From Hymenobacter sp. GOD-10R (lineage in GTDB: Bacteria; Bacteroidota; Bacteroidia; Cytophagales; Hymenobacteraceae): a stretch of 64,000 bases of DNA. Below the pieces are notes generated by a model. It was given only the letters and a program-made list of their open reading frames with translations, was not told the origin of the DNA and searched no databases. Numbering within the stretch: position 1 is the first letter of the stretch; each line of letters begins with the position of its first letter. Positions 35,655 to 44,474 of this stretch are shown here, piece after piece. The stretch is taken from positions 6,691,971 to 6,755,970 of the forward strand of contig NZ_CP141184.1 of NCBI RefSeq assembly GCF_035609205.1. The letters run 5' to 3'. The position numbers and the translations under genes were made by a program.

Positions 35655-36125
35655 TCAACGTGGGTCCTGCCAGACCAGTCTTTCTTCGGTACGCTCCTTT
35701 ACAAAATCAGGACAGTTGCCGTCGCCTTTTCCGGTGAGGCCCCCATCGGGTTTGCATAGCACGCGGCCGCGGCTATCGTAGAGCGTAGTGAATTGGTCGC
35801 AGCACGGTGCCGTTTCGTAGTACACCACCTGATTACGGTAGCGGTAGCGCAAAATCTGAACCGGGGGGCTGAGCTTTTCCTGCGCCGACAGCTTCTGAAT
35901 GCGCGCCTCCAGCCACTGTGGCCGGGCCGTGGTGTCGAAAGTAGCTACTGCCGCGTCGGGCACAGGAATGTTGGTGGCCGTGCTGGTGGGAGCCGGCGTT
36001 AGCGTGGTGGAAGGGTTCGTCATGCCCGTATTGGGCGGGTCGTTGGGCGTTTGCACAGCTAGCTTTTGCTGGCAAGCTGTCGAGAGCAACACAGCCGCAG
36101 TGGCAACGAATGTAAAGAGCTTCAT
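35655..36125 (-). CDS. Small Cys-containing lipoprotein (DUF6970-like)
   Basis: A 156-residue lipoprotein: MKLFTFVATAAVLLSTAC ends in the lipidation Cys (residue 18). A Pro/Thr-rich linker (PSTTLTPAPTSTATNIP) leads to a C-terminal domain with RPQWLEARIQKLSAQE, YRYRNQVVYYETAPCCDQF and CKPDGGLTGKGDGNCPDF. The CC and CPDF cysteines and the GKGDG turn recall the DUF6970 domain as I remember it; this is from recall only. Function unknown. Confidence 0.85.
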   Translation of the reverse strand: MKLFTFVATAAVLLSTACQQKLAVQTPNDPPNTGMTNPSTTLTPAPTSTATNIPVPDAAVATFDTTARPQWLEARIQKLSAQEKLSPPVQILRYRYRNQVVYYETAPCCDQFTTLYDSRGRVLCKPDGGLTGKGDGNCPDFVKERTEERLVWQDPR

Positions 36126-36265
36126 CTCGCAGGGTATTAGGTTAGAACGGAGGATGCAGAACGCAGAGCACAGAAAACGCGAGAAAGTTGCGTTAGCAGG
36201 AGCTACCTAGGTGTGCGGCGTTAGCCTCTCCGCTCTGAACCTCTAACGAGTCGGCTCAACAATAG

Positions 36266-36658
36266 TTAGTGCAGGAGCGCGAGCAGACGAGGCCCGAAAA
36301 TGAACAAGCCAACCAACATTGCCGCAATAGCAGCTACCAGCACCGCTCCCGCCGCTACGTCTTTAGCCTTACCCGCCAAAGGATGATACTCCGGCGATAC
36401 CAAATCGGTCAGTGCTTCAATGGCCGTATTCACCAACTCCGCCGACCAAACGGTGCCCACGGCCAGGGCCACCATCATCCACTCGGTAGCGGTAAGCTCA
36501 AAGTAAAAACCTAGGCCAATGACCACCACAGTCGCCACCGCGTGAAACTGCAAGTGCAGCTCCGACCGCAGCGCCATCCAGATGCCCCGAAACGCGTGTC
36601 CGAAGCTGGCAATTCGCCGCTGGAGCAAGTTGCGTTTGTCGAGGTTTGGTTTAGCCAC
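36266..36658 (-). CDS. dgkA: Diacylglycerol kinase-family (DgkA-type) membrane protein
   Basis: A 130-residue integral membrane kinase with three helices (residues about 40-57, 59-76 and 103-120). The catalytic signature ELVNTAIEALTDL and the AGKAKDVAAGAVL block are both seen. The family phosphorylates diacylglycerol or undecaprenol; members of this length in Bacteroidota are often undecaprenol kinases. The start is GTG at 36658, with no in-frame ATG nearby; it overlaps the upstream GNAT gene by eight bases, implying translational coupling. Confidence 0.92.
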   Translation of the reverse strand: MAKPNLDKRNLLQRRIASFGHAFRGIWMALRSELHLQFHAVATVVVIGLGFYFELTATEWMMVALAVGTVWSAELVNTAIEALTDLVSPEYHPLAGKAKDVAAGAVLVAAIAAMLVGLFIFGPRLLALLH

Positions 36659-37247
36659 GGGCGTCGTACTCGCGGAACACGGTGAGCCGCAGCTCGTCCC
36701 ATTCCGGCTTTAAGATGCTGAAATAGACCGTGTCGCGCCGCATTCCGCCTTGCGTAAACATGTGACTACGCAGGGTACCTTCCTCTACGGCACCCATACG
36801 GCGCATGGCTTCTCTGGACTGCCAGTTGCGGGCGTCCGTTTTCAGCTCTACCCGGTCGCAGGCTAGCTCCCCAAACGCGTACTTAAGCAGCAGGTGCTTG
36901 GCCGCACGGTTCACGCCCGTGCGCTGAAACGGCTTGCCCAGCCACGTGCCCCCAATTTCCACGCGCTTTTCCTCCGGCACAATGTTCATGTAGCTCGTGC
37001 TACCCACTACTTGGTTTGTCTCCCGATCAATAATGGCAAATGGGTAGCGCTTGCCGCTGTTTCGCTCTTTGAGTGCGTGAGCGACATAGGTTGCCAGCTC
37101 CACGCTGTTTCTGGGCATGGCCGTCGGCATAAAACGCCATACTTCCGGCTCAAAAGCAATGGCTTTCAGGGCTTCAAAATCGGTGGCTTCGAGGGGGCGG
37201 AGCCGAACGCGGGCATTTTCGAGCGTGATACAGCGGGAGCAGTCCAT
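36651..37247 (-). CDS. GNAT N-acetyltransferase (RimJ/RimL type)
   Basis: A 198-residue acetyltransferase starting with ATG at 37247. The GNAT core is visible: TLENARVRLRPLEATDF at the start, VEIGGTWLGKPFQRTGVNR containing motif A around the acetyl-CoA site, and DRVELKTDARNWQSREAMRR with the family Asn-x-x-S segment. This arrangement fits enzymes acetylating ribosomal-protein or small-amine N-termini. A TATCTTTG box lies 20 bases upstream; the dgkA-like gene overlaps its end. Confidence 0.92.
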   Translation of the reverse strand: MDCSRCITLENARVRLRPLEATDFEALKAIAFEPEVWRFMPTAMPRNSVELATYVAHALKERNSGKRYPFAIIDRETNQVVGSTSYMNIVPEEKRVEIGGTWLGKPFQRTGVNRAAKHLLLKYAFGELACDRVELKTDARNWQSREAMRRMGAVEEGTLRSHMFTQGGMRRDTVYFSILKPEWDELRLTVFREYDARG

Positions 37248-37267
37248 GGAGGGGTGGAATTGGGCCG

Positions 37268-37275
37268 CAAAGATA
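37268..37275 (-). promoter_or_regulatory. Candidate -7 element (TATCTTTG) for the GNAT-dgkA pair
   Basis: Exact TAnnTTTG on the minus strand about 20 bases before the GNAT ATG. No -33 TTTG at the normal distance was found. Confidence 0.4.
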
Positions 37276-37325
37276 GAATTTCGAAAAATGAAAAGCTGCT
37301 TCAGGGCAAGAATGATAACCTAGCT

Positions 37326-38396
37326 CTAGACTTCATACCCCAGTCCGCGCAGCAAGTGTTCAAAGTCGGCCGCTGACAGATGTCCCCCGCTGGCCTGCGG
37401 GTGACCGTGGGCAAAGTTGGTGGGCGGCACGGCGCCAGTGCGGGCAAAAGCCGCTCGTAGCAGGTCCGGAATGTGTAGCCCACGGTTTGCTGTGCGCCCC
37501 GCTACGGCTATCTGGCCGTCGGGCAAATACCCTAGGTTGGCGCACAGCACGACCCGGTCGGGCAATCGTTGGATCCACTGCTGCGCAATAAGCGGATGAA
37601 TCTGACAGGGCGAATCTAAGGTGATAAGTGCCACTGGCGCTGCATCGGGGCTAGCTTTCGGGAAGCGCGGTGGCAGACGGCGGGCGGCTTGCAGAGCGGC
37701 GCTTACCTCGGCTCGGTACTCGGCCAACACGGTATCCTGCGCCAACGGCCGCGGGTTGTCGTCGGCCATCAGGTGTTGCAAAGGTCGGTCGAGGTCGAAC
37801 TCGCCGGCTCGGCGGGCGGCATTGCAAAGCGCTACTGCTTCCTTCAGCCATTTGGCCGTGTACTGCTTTTTGGTTTGGGCCAGCGGTGGCCAGGGCGCCG
37901 AATCACCTAGGTCGGAGATGATACCAATGGCAGCTACCCATTGTAAATCATTGATTTCAACTTCGGCGGCGATTAGCTCATAGGCTAGCCAAGCGGAGCA
38001 CGGCACAGGGTCAAGACCATAGCCCGTTAGCATGGTGCTGCCAACAGGCGGGTAGCCTTCTGGAATGTGGTGGTCGACATAGAGCACGGGGACGCCATCA
38101 GCTTCCAGCGTGCCGTGGGCGTGTACCCCTAGGTCCGTGACAATCAGTGCGTCGGGCTTCAGTGCCAGCAGCTTTTCGCGGACGGACGGTGTTAGAAATG
38201 CATTTTCACCTTTGCCAGAAGGCAGTACTTCCACCTGCCACTCAGCATTTATTCGTTGCAGCCCGCGGCCAAACACGGCACCAGCACCTAGCCCATCTGC
38301 ATCGAAGTGGCAGAACACAACTACGCGGCCAGTAGGCGGAATTTTATCCAAAAAAGCGCGGAATGGCGCTACGAACTGAGGGAAAGCAGCAGGCAT
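37326..38396 (-). CDS. DHH/DHHA1 phosphoesterase
   Basis: A 356-residue metal-dependent phosphoesterase, starting with ATG at 38396. The DHH-family ligands are seen in CHFDADGLGAG (Asp32, Asp34), VTDLGVH and YVDHHIPEG (the DHH triad, about residue 105). The DHHA1-like C-terminus carries AHGHPQASGGHLSAADF, with the substrate-binding GG. This resembles RecJ-like and oligoribonuclease/cyclic-dinucleotide phosphodiesterases. The exact substrate is not predictable from the sequence. The fumC terminator lies immediately upstream. Confidence 0.92.
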   Translation of the reverse strand: MPAAFPQFVAPFRAFLDKIPPTGRVVVFCHFDADGLGAGAVFGRGLQRINAEWQVEVLPSGKGENAFLTPSVREKLLALKPDALIVTDLGVHAHGTLEADGVPVLYVDHHIPEGYPPVGSTMLTGYGLDPVPCSAWLAYELIAAEVEINDLQWVAAIGIISDLGDSAPWPPLAQTKKQYTAKWLKEAVALCNAARRAGEFDLDRPLQHLMADDNPRPLAQDTVLAEYRAEVSAALQAARRLPPRFPKASPDAAPVALITLDSPCQIHPLIAQQWIQRLPDRVVLCANLGYLPDGQIAVAGRTANRGLHIPDLLRAAFARTGAVPPTNFAHGHPQASGGHLSAADFEHLLRGLGYEV

Positions 38397-38434
38397 AAAA
38401 AACGGGCTGCCAGCATGGTAGCCAGCAGCCCGTT
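38397..38434 (-). terminator. Terminator of fumC
   Basis: AACGGGCTGC and GCAGCCCGTT arms with a T-run on the minus strand (CCCGTTTTTTATG). It begins 74 bases beyond the fumC stop and ends at the DHH start codon. Confidence 0.85.
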
Positions 38435-38507
38435 GTTCGTAAAGCCTAACGCTAAGGTTATGGTGTCGTGTAGCGCCGACTCGGTAGTTTGCTTATTGTC
38501 GAACGAA

Positions 38508-39911
38508 TTACTTCGGCAAGTCGCCCACCATATCCTCTGGCTTCAGCCACTCGTCGAATTGCTCTTCGGTTAGGTAACCTAGCTTTAGTGCGGTTGCCTT
38601 CAAGGTACTGCCTTCGCGGTGGGCGGTTTGCGCAATTTCGGCGGCTTTGTAGTAGCCGATGTGCGGGTTCAGGGCCGTTACCAGCATCAAGGACGAATCG
38701 ACGTGCTTCTTAATGTTGTCTTCCAAGGGGCGGATGCCCACGGCGCACTTGTCGTTGAACGACACGCATACGTCGCCAATCAGGCGGGCCGAGTGCAGGA
38801 AGTTGTAGATCATCAAGGGTTTGAACACGTTCAGCTCGAAGTGGCCGTTCATACCGCCAATGTTGATAGCGACGTCGTTGCCCATTACCTGCGCCGCTAC
38901 CATCGTCATGGCTTCCGACTGGGTGGGGTTCACCTTGCCGGGCATGATGCTGGAGCCGGGCTCGTTGTCGGGGATGTACAGCTCACCGATGCCGGCGCGC
39001 GGACCTGAAGCCAGCAAGCGGATATCGTTGGCAATCTTCATTAGGCTAGCTGCTACCGTTTTGAGCGCACCGTGGGCTTCCACGATGGCGTCGTGGGCGG
39101 CCAGGGCCTCAAACTTGTTTTCGGCCGTCACGAAGGGCAGGCCAGTCAGGTTAGCAATGTGCTTGGCCACGTTCTCCGAATAGCCAGGAGGCGTGTTAAT
39201 GCCCGTGCCTACAGCCGTACCGCCGAGCGCTAGCTCCGAAAGGTGAGCTAGGGTGTTTTTAATGGCGCGCAGACCGTGGTCGAGCTGCGACGCGTAACCC
39301 GAAAACTCCTGCCCTACCGTGAGCGGCGTGGCATCCATGAGGTGGGTGCGGCCGATCTTCACGATGTTCATGTACTCCTTCGACTTCTGGGCTAGCGTGT
39401 CGCGCAGCTTCTCGATGCCGGGAATGGTCACCTCCACCAGAATCTTGTAGGCGGCAATGTGCATGGCCGTCGGGAAAGTGTCGTTGCTGCTCTGCGACTT
39501 ATTCACGTCGTCGTTCGGAGCTAGGGCCTTCTTCTCGTCGAGGAGGTCGCCGCCTTGCAGCACGTGGCCGCGGTAGGCCACTACCTCGTTCACGTTCATG
39601 TTGCTCTGGGTGCCCGAGCCGGTTTGCCACACCACTAGCGGAAACTGGTCGTCGAGCTTGCCTTCCAAAATCTCGTCGCACACGCGGCCGATCAGGTCGG
39701 ATTTCTCCTGCGGCAAGATGCCCGCATCGAGGTTGGTAAGGGCCGCAGCCTTCTTGAGGTAGGCAAACGCGCGGATAATTTCCTTGGGCATCTTGTTGAT
39801 GTCCTGCGCGATTTGGAAGTTCTCAATAGAGCGTTGCGTTTGGGCGCCCCAGTAGGCGTCGGCGGGCACCTGCACGGGGCCCATAGTGTCTTTTTCGGTC
39901 CGGAATTGCAT
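38508..39911 (-). CDS. fumC: Class II fumarate hydratase
   Basis: A 467-residue enzyme that interconverts fumarate and malate in the TCA cycle, iron-independent and tetrameric. ATG at 39911 ([11 protein letters not shown]) is chosen; the longer reading to 40058 lacks family support. Signature blocks are seen: [29 protein letters not shown], and [15 protein letters not shown] (about residues 318-332), the mobile catalytic loop. A TACTTTTG box lies 39 bases upstream of the ATG. Confidence 0.97.
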   Translation of the reverse strand: MQFRTEKDTMGPVQVPADAYWGAQTQRSIENFQIAQDINKMPKEIIRAFAYLKKAAALTNLDAGILPQEKSDLIGRVCDEILEGKLDDQFPLVVWQTGSGTQSNMNVNEVVAYRGHVLQGGDLLDEKKALAPNDDVNKSQSSNDTFPTAMHIAAYKILVEVTIPGIEKLRDTLAQKSKEYMNIVKIGRTHLMDATPLTVGQEFSGYASQLDHGLRAIKNTLAHLSELALGGTAVGTGINTPPGYSENVAKHIANLTGLPFVTAENKFEALAAHDAIVEAHGALKTVAASLMKIANDIRLLASGPRAGIGELYIPDNEPGSSIMPGKVNPTQSEAMTMVAAQVMGNDVAINIGGMNGHFELNVFKPLMIYNFLHSARLIGDVCVSFNDKCAVGIRPLEDNIKKHVDSSLMLVTALNPHIGYYKAAEIAQTAHREGSTLKATALKLGYLTEEQFDEWLKPEDMVGDLPK

Positions 39912-39950
39912 GAACGGGAAAGCTGATGAAGGAAATCCGACTTGGTGCGG

Positions 39951-39958
39951 CAAAAGTA
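39951..39958 (-). promoter_or_regulatory. Candidate -7 element (TACTTTTG) for fumC
   Basis: Exact TAnnTTTG on the minus strand, 39 bases before the fumC ATG; no properly spaced -33 element was seen. Confidence 0.4.
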
Positions 39959-39997
39959 AGGAACTGCCGCATAGTACGGGTTCCAATATTGTGGTCA

Positions 39998-40122
39998 ACT
40001 GTAGGAACGCGCCACGGCGCATTCCTCGCCTGCCTGCTAGTGCGTTTGAGGGCTGCATTCTCTATCGAAACTGCACCCAAAATTATTCAACGATTAGGCG
40101 CGCTGTGGTGCGTTCCTACAGT
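39998..40122. repeat. Long inverted repeat between fumC and the dodecin-like gene (hairpin E)
   Basis: Arms at 39998-40020 and 40100-40122 share ACTGTAGGAACGC and its complement, with about two mismatches in 23. The 79-base loop has no gene. It lies in a divergent promoter region and begins with TGTAG like family A, but the rest differs. Confidence 0.7.
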
Positions 40123-40187
40123 CTTATCTATACCCTTGTCGGCCAAGCTTGCGTACAGGAGAGCCTACCAATTCGCCTTCTACCCCG

Positions 40188-40568
40188 ATGAGCACCATCA
40201 AAAAAGTAATCGAAGTATTAGCTAGCTCGCCCAAAAGCTTCGAGGATGCCCTGCAGCAAGCCCTCACGGAAGCTAGCACCACCGTGCGCGGCATCACCTC
40301 CATCTATGTCAAGGACCAGAGCTGCAAGGTGAAAGACAACAAGATTGTGGAGTATCGCATCACGGCCAAAGTCACCTTCGAAGTGATGCACAAGTGGAAC
40401 CCCAACGCTATCAGCGCGGAAGAGCCTGCTGCTGAAGATGTACCCGACGGCGGCGGTGCCCCCGACTACAGCCACATCGAAATCAAAACCCAGCCCGATT
40501 TACCCTGCGAAGTAGAGCCCGGCGGCAGCGCCACCGAACCCGAAAGCGGCGGCGGCTACAGCGGCTAG
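40188..40568 (+). CDS. Dodecin-like protein with extended acidic tail
   Basis: A 126-residue protein. ATG at 40188 starts MSTIKKVIEVL; the reading from 40149 adds 13 residues without family support. Residues 1-65 follow the dodecin pattern: SSPKSFEDALQQALTEASTT, VRGITSIYVKDQSCKV, then KIVEYRITAKVTFEV. Dodecins are dodecameric flavin-storing shells. The flavin-stacking Trp of known dodecins (at the TVDNVVW position) is here Ser or Ile, so flavin binding is doubtful. A tail of about 55 residues, rich in Glu, Gly and Pro, is unusual for this family. Confidence 0.83.
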   Translation: MSTIKKVIEVLASSPKSFEDALQQALTEASTTVRGITSIYVKDQSCKVKDNKIVEYRITAKVTFEVMHKWNPNAISAEEPAAEDVPDGGGAPDYSHIEIKTQPDLPCEVEPGGSATEPESGGGYSG

Positions 40569-40647
40569 AGCGACTGAGTAGCTGAGTGACTGAGTGACTG
40601 AGTGAATCCTTTTTTGCTCCCTCGCTCCTCTCATTCTGCTCCCCTCC

Positions 40648-40740
40648 TGTCATCCTGAGCTTGCGAAGGACCTTATCACGCGAGAACGACCAGTACACTA
40701 GTGGTTCGTTCTCACGTGGTAAGGTCCTTCCTACGTTAGG
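40648..40740. repeat. Intergenic hairpin repeat, family B copy 2
   Basis: Begins TGTCATCCTGAGCTTGCGAA and has a long inner inverted pair, AAGGACCTTATCACG and its near complement. It is the clearest family B copy and lies between the ends of the dodecin-like gene and the converging TonB-anti-sigma gene. Confidence 0.85.
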
Positions 40741-40763
40741 TAGCGAAGAAAGTGTAGCAGAAG

Positions 40764-42179
40764 CTACCGTTCGGACAAGCTAAAAGGCACCGCTACTTTG
40801 ACTTTTTGCGCAGCCGGTCGGCCTTTGATAATGGCGGGTCGCCAAGCAGGACCATCTTGCACGAGGCGCATGGCTTCGGCGTCGCACTCTTTGCTCAGGC
40901 CACGCACTACCTTCAGGTTTTCGATAGTGCCTCCAGCGCCCACGGTAAACTCTAGCTTCACCGTGCCTTCTAGACGCTTGCTCTCTGCTTCTTCTGGGTA
41001 TTTCAGCTCTTTTTTCAAATATTCCTCAAATGCTGAAAAGCCACCAACGGGTGTGGGCGCGATGGGCGGCGGCGCAGGCATTTGGCCTTTCCTCTTGCTG
41101 CCGTAGCCCACCGTTACTACCTCGTTTAGGGATTTTGTGTCATTGGCCAAGGCTAGGGTGAGGGTGGTGTCATTCGCTAGCTTTCTTTCTTGCGTTTCGT
41201 AGCCAATAGAGCTGACCGTCAACGCCTTTTTATCTTTCGGGACAGCTAGGGAGAAGGTGCCATCAGGGCCAGTGCTGGTACCGATCTTGGTGTCTTTCAC
41301 CGCAACTGTAACGCCTGGCAATGCCTGGCCTTGCTGGTCGGTGATGCGGCCGGTAATAATGCGGGCATTTGACAGCGCCGACGGGGCTGCTTGCCGGAAC
41401 CTAGCTACTGCTGAATTGCGCGTTACCACTGTTGTTACGACCGTTCCGGGTACCGAGCCAGTAAGTCGACCGGCTGCCGCTGCCACAGTATCGGAAGTGC
41501 TGGCGGAGCTAGCTATGCGGGCTTGCGCCACCACATCTTTGGGCTCTGTGCTGATGCTATCAGCCAATACTTGCAGCTGGCTTGCTCGCTTCGTTGCAAC
41601 GGGTGCTGTGTTTGCACGTCTGGCCTGTTTGGCAAACGACTCCGACTGCTGCCTTGCAAGCGGGCTAGGTGCCATGGCTACTTCGGGCGGTAGCACTTGG
41701 GCGGCGCTGGGTGCCGTTGCGGCTGGGGCTGACTGCTGCGCGGTGAGTGGCGCATCGGTCGGCTGGGTGCTGGGCCGCACCATCACGGTAGCTACTTCTC
41801 GGGTTCTGTGTCGCGACTTAATTTGCTGACGACCTAGCCACCCAACTGTACCCACTAACACAAACAGCAAAACTGCCGCCGCAATGGTCGAAAGCCGTTG
41901 CCAGGCAATAGGTGCTTGGCGCGGTTCCTCCTCTTCAATGCGAGTGCGCAGCCGTTGCTGCAACTGGCTCAGGGCTTGATCAGTAGTAGCTAGGTCGGTC
42001 ATCGACAACCCTTCCAGTACTTCGGCGCAATACGGGCAAGCTAGGGTATGGGCTTCCACTTGGTGCTGACTGGCCGGCGTGAGCGTACCGGCCACGTACT
42101 GCCGCAGCAACGCCAGCGGCAGGTGCCCACCCGATTGAGCGGGTAGCGAGGAGGACGGTGACGGATTAGCGGGCCGCAT
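40764..42179 (-). CDS. Anti-sigma/carboxypeptidase-regulatory/TonB fusion protein
   Basis: A 471-residue protein starting with ATG at 42179, overlapping the ECF sigma gene by 14 bases. The N-terminus carries a ZAS-type zinc site (HQVEAHTLACPYC, H-x3-C-x2-C) like anti-sigma factors, then one membrane helix at about residues 95-115. The periplasmic part holds a carboxypeptidase-regulatory domain (IITGRITDQQGQALPGVTV) followed by a SusC-like segment SLNEVVTVGYGSK. It ends in a TonB C-terminal domain (LKYPEEAESKRLEGTVKLEF, WRPAIIKGRPAAQKVKV). This suggests a cell-surface signalling hub in one chain: a cytoplasmic sigma brake fused to the energy-transducing arm. The arrangement is rare in my memory. 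Confidence 0.85.
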   Translation of the reverse strand: MRPANPSPSSSLPAQSGGHLPLALLRQYVAGTLTPASQHQVEAHTLACPYCAEVLEGLSMTDLATTDQALSQLQQRLRTRIEEEEPRQAPIAWQRLSTIAAAVLLFVLVGTVGWLGRQQIKSRHRTREVATVMVRPSTQPTDAPLTAQQSAPAATAPSAAQVLPPEVAMAPSPLARQQSESFAKQARRANTAPVATKRASQLQVLADSISTEPKDVVAQARIASSASTSDTVAAAAGRLTGSVPGTVVTTVVTRNSAVARFRQAAPSALSNARIITGRITDQQGQALPGVTVAVKDTKIGTSTGPDGTFSLAVPKDKKALTVSSIGYETQERKLANDTTLTLALANDTKSLNEVVTVGYGSKRKGQMPAPPPIAPTPVGGFSAFEEYLKKELKYPEEAESKRLEGTVKLEFTVGAGGTIENLKVVRGLSKECDAEAMRLVQDGPAWRPAIIKGRPAAQKVKVAVPFSLSER

Positions 42180-42783
42180 TGGCAGAGGATTCGAGCGAGC
42201 GTTTGAGGTTGCGTTTGCCGTTTTGCAAGTGGCTTTTCACAAGACCTAGGTCAAAGCCGGTTTCGTCGGCTATTTCCCGGTAACATTTCTTTTGGAGGTA
42301 AAACAGTTCCAAGCAGCGACGCTGCCCGTCTGGTAACTCGGCCAGGGCGTGTTCCATGGCTTGGAGGCGTTCTTCGGTGAGAGCTAGGTCGTCGGCTTCA
42401 TCCCCTAGATGCGCGGCGGGTGCCGATTCCACAGCCGCCGCGTCGGGAAAGTGTAACACCAGCGGTCCGCTCTCGGGGCCGGCCCGCTGGCGGGCGCGTA
42501 GCTGCATAAGGCAATGGTTGCGCGCCGTGGTGTGCAGCCAAGCGGAAAAGTTGCTTACCTCGTGCTGCCGCAGCGTGACAACGAGCTTCTCAAACAACTG
42601 CATTACAGCGTCTTGGGCGTCTTCATCGGGGCGCAGATAACGGCGGCAGATGGCAAACACCGCGGGCATGTGCCGCTCATAGAGCGCACCTAGGTCGGCC
42701 ACGTCGCCTTGGCGACGGTAGCGAACGAGCAGCTCCTCATCGGATAGCTCGGCGGGCGACTTCGGGCGGCGCTTGAAAAACAT
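42166..42783 (-). CDS. ECF sigma factor
   Basis: A 205-residue sigma-70 family factor. ATG at 42783 (MFFKRRPK) is chosen over an in-frame TTG four codons earlier. Region 2 includes LVRYRRQGDVADLGALYERH, FAICRRYLRPDEDAQDAVMQ and VSNFSAWLHTTARNHCLMQ; region 4 includes LAELPDGQRRCLELFYLQKK and CYREIADETGFDLGLVKSHL. It overlaps the downstream fusion anti-sigma gene by 14 bases, as expected of a sigma/anti-sigma pair. The regulon is unknown. Confidence 0.94.
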   Translation of the reverse strand: MFFKRRPKSPAELSDEELLVRYRRQGDVADLGALYERHMPAVFAICRRYLRPDEDAQDAVMQLFEKLVVTLRQHEVSNFSAWLHTTARNHCLMQLRARQRAGPESGPLVLHFPDAAAVESAPAAHLGDEADDLALTEERLQAMEHALAELPDGQRRCLELFYLQKKCYREIADETGFDLGLVKSHLQNGKRNLKRSLESSANAAR

Positions 42784-42998
42784 GCAGAAAGGCAATCAGC
42801 AGAACCGAAAACTACGATTTTAACGCCAGCCCGCTGATAGGAAGCAAAAGATAGATCTTTCATCCTGACCCAAGCAACGAACTCAGGTTCCTCGCTTTGC
42901 TCGAGATAGTAGACGTTTCTATAAAGCAACGTGCCTCTCGCATCGGCTTCGGGAGAAAAGCCAACGCGAAAGGCACGAAAATATTCCAAGTCTGGCCG

Positions 42999-44225
42999 CT
43001 AATTGCGCATTAGTCGGCAAGTAGCCACTGGCTGCCCTGCCACTTGAGCGCGCACCAAGTAGAGGCCCGCAGCTTCCTGACCTAGGTCGAGCTCGTAAGT
43101 CGAGCTGTTGCGAGCTAGGTTCAGCTCGCGTATTAGTCGACCTTGGGCGTCGCTTACGACCAGTTGCACGTCGGCCCGGCTAGGCAGCGTGATGATAAAC
43201 CGCCCCGACGCCGACGGGTTGGGATAAGCGTCGAGCACAGGTAGGTTCTTCGCCATCGTGTTTGCCGTCACGACAAAGCTCACGTCGGCTCGCCACATAT
43301 CGTTGAGAGCCGAAGAGTTAGCGGAAGCGGTGTTACCGCCCCATATGTACAGCTGGTTGTTCACGACGGCGGCTCCGGCGTTGCGGCGTGGTGGCAAGTT
43401 GGACGTGAACGTACGCAGCTGCTTTGTTTGGGTATTGTAGGCAGCTAGGTAGCTTTGGTTTGTAAAGTCGCCTACCAGCCAGATCCAGTCGCCCTGCACA
43501 GCTACGGCTTGGTTGGAAACAGTCGTTGGCAACGTGCCCAAGGGCTGCCATTGGTTGCTGGCAATGTCGTATGCGTCGACGCGGTTGGAGTTGACTACGC
43601 CGTTGTAACCGCCAAAGACATAGATTTTCCCGTTCACCACCGCTCCCACCGTCGACTTACTTTCGGGCATCGGCGCCAGGTTTGTCCAGCTGTTAGTCAG
43701 ACGGTTGTAAGACCGCAGGTTATTGTAGTAGGTGGTCCCGACGGAGCCGCCGTAGCAGTAAAGTATTCCGTTCCAAACCGCTGAGCCCGCCGAGGTAGTA
43801 GGCAGCGGATTGCCAAAGCTAGGTCCGCTGGTGCCGTCGGCCACCCGCACCGATTCTACCAATGGCACCGCGCCGCCGCTGGCGTTCTGCCCGTTCAGCA
43901 CGTAAATCAGCCCGGCGCTGAGGCTAGGGTCAAGAATGGCCGCCGAGCTGAAGCGTTGGGGCGTCAAGGAGGCGGTGCCAATTCCCCATAGGTTACCAGC
44001 TATGTCGTAGCGGTAGACATCGGCGGTGTAGGCAGCTGTGGCGCTACCACCCGCTACGCTATAAATGGCCAGCTGGTCGTTGCAATAGCCCATGCCGTAG
44101 TGCGCTGTGGGCAGCGGAGACCGGGCAACAAAGGTGAGCGAACCTTGCGCCAGGGCAACGCTTGTCGCGAAGGTTAGCGCAGTGGTCAACACTGCGTGGC
44201 AGGTAAAGGGTAGCGCTGCTTTCAT
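42999..44225 (-). CDS. Kelch-repeat secreted protein with T9SS type A sorting domain
   Basis: A 408-residue secreted protein starting with ATG at 44225. The signal peptide ends ATSVALAQ. About five Kelch-like blades follow (VAGGSATAAYTADVYRYD, YCYGGSVGTTYYNNLRSYNR, VFGGYNGVVNSNRVDAYD), forming a propeller. The last about 80 residues hold the type A sorting signal: LDAYPNPSASGRFIITLP, VVSDAQGRLIRELNL and GLYLVRAQVAGQPVATCRLM. The protein should be exported by T9SS. No substrate is evident. Confidence 0.93.
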   Translation of the reverse strand: MKAALPFTCHAVLTTALTFATSVALAQGSLTFVARSPLPTAHYGMGYCNDQLAIYSVAGGSATAAYTADVYRYDIAGNLWGIGTASLTPQRFSSAAILDPSLSAGLIYVLNGQNASGGAVPLVESVRVADGTSGPSFGNPLPTTSAGSAVWNGILYCYGGSVGTTYYNNLRSYNRLTNSWTNLAPMPESKSTVGAVVNGKIYVFGGYNGVVNSNRVDAYDIASNQWQPLGTLPTTVSNQAVAVQGDWIWLVGDFTNQSYLAAYNTQTKQLRTFTSNLPPRRNAGAAVVNNQLYIWGGNTASANSSALNDMWRADVSFVVTANTMAKNLPVLDAYPNPSASGRFIITLPSRADVQLVVSDAQGRLIRELNLARNSSTYELDLGQEAAGLYLVRAQVAGQPVATCRLMRN

Positions 44226-44474
44226 AGCATCTTATTTACGCGGTAAAAGATGCTGAAAGTAAAGTAAGAAGTTGAAAGAGAGATATTAAGACGCATCACA
44301 TAAATATGTGGTAGTGGCTTCTTTCGCCAAATAGTACTTGGTTACAAGCAAGATCTTAGCGAGCCAGAACTAGGCTTGCCGGTAGGCTTTCAAAAATATT
44401 TTCGGGCAAGCGTGTGCAATCTGCGGAGCGGTGGCATCAGGTTATTGAAATTTCACCTCAAACGCCTGGCTACC

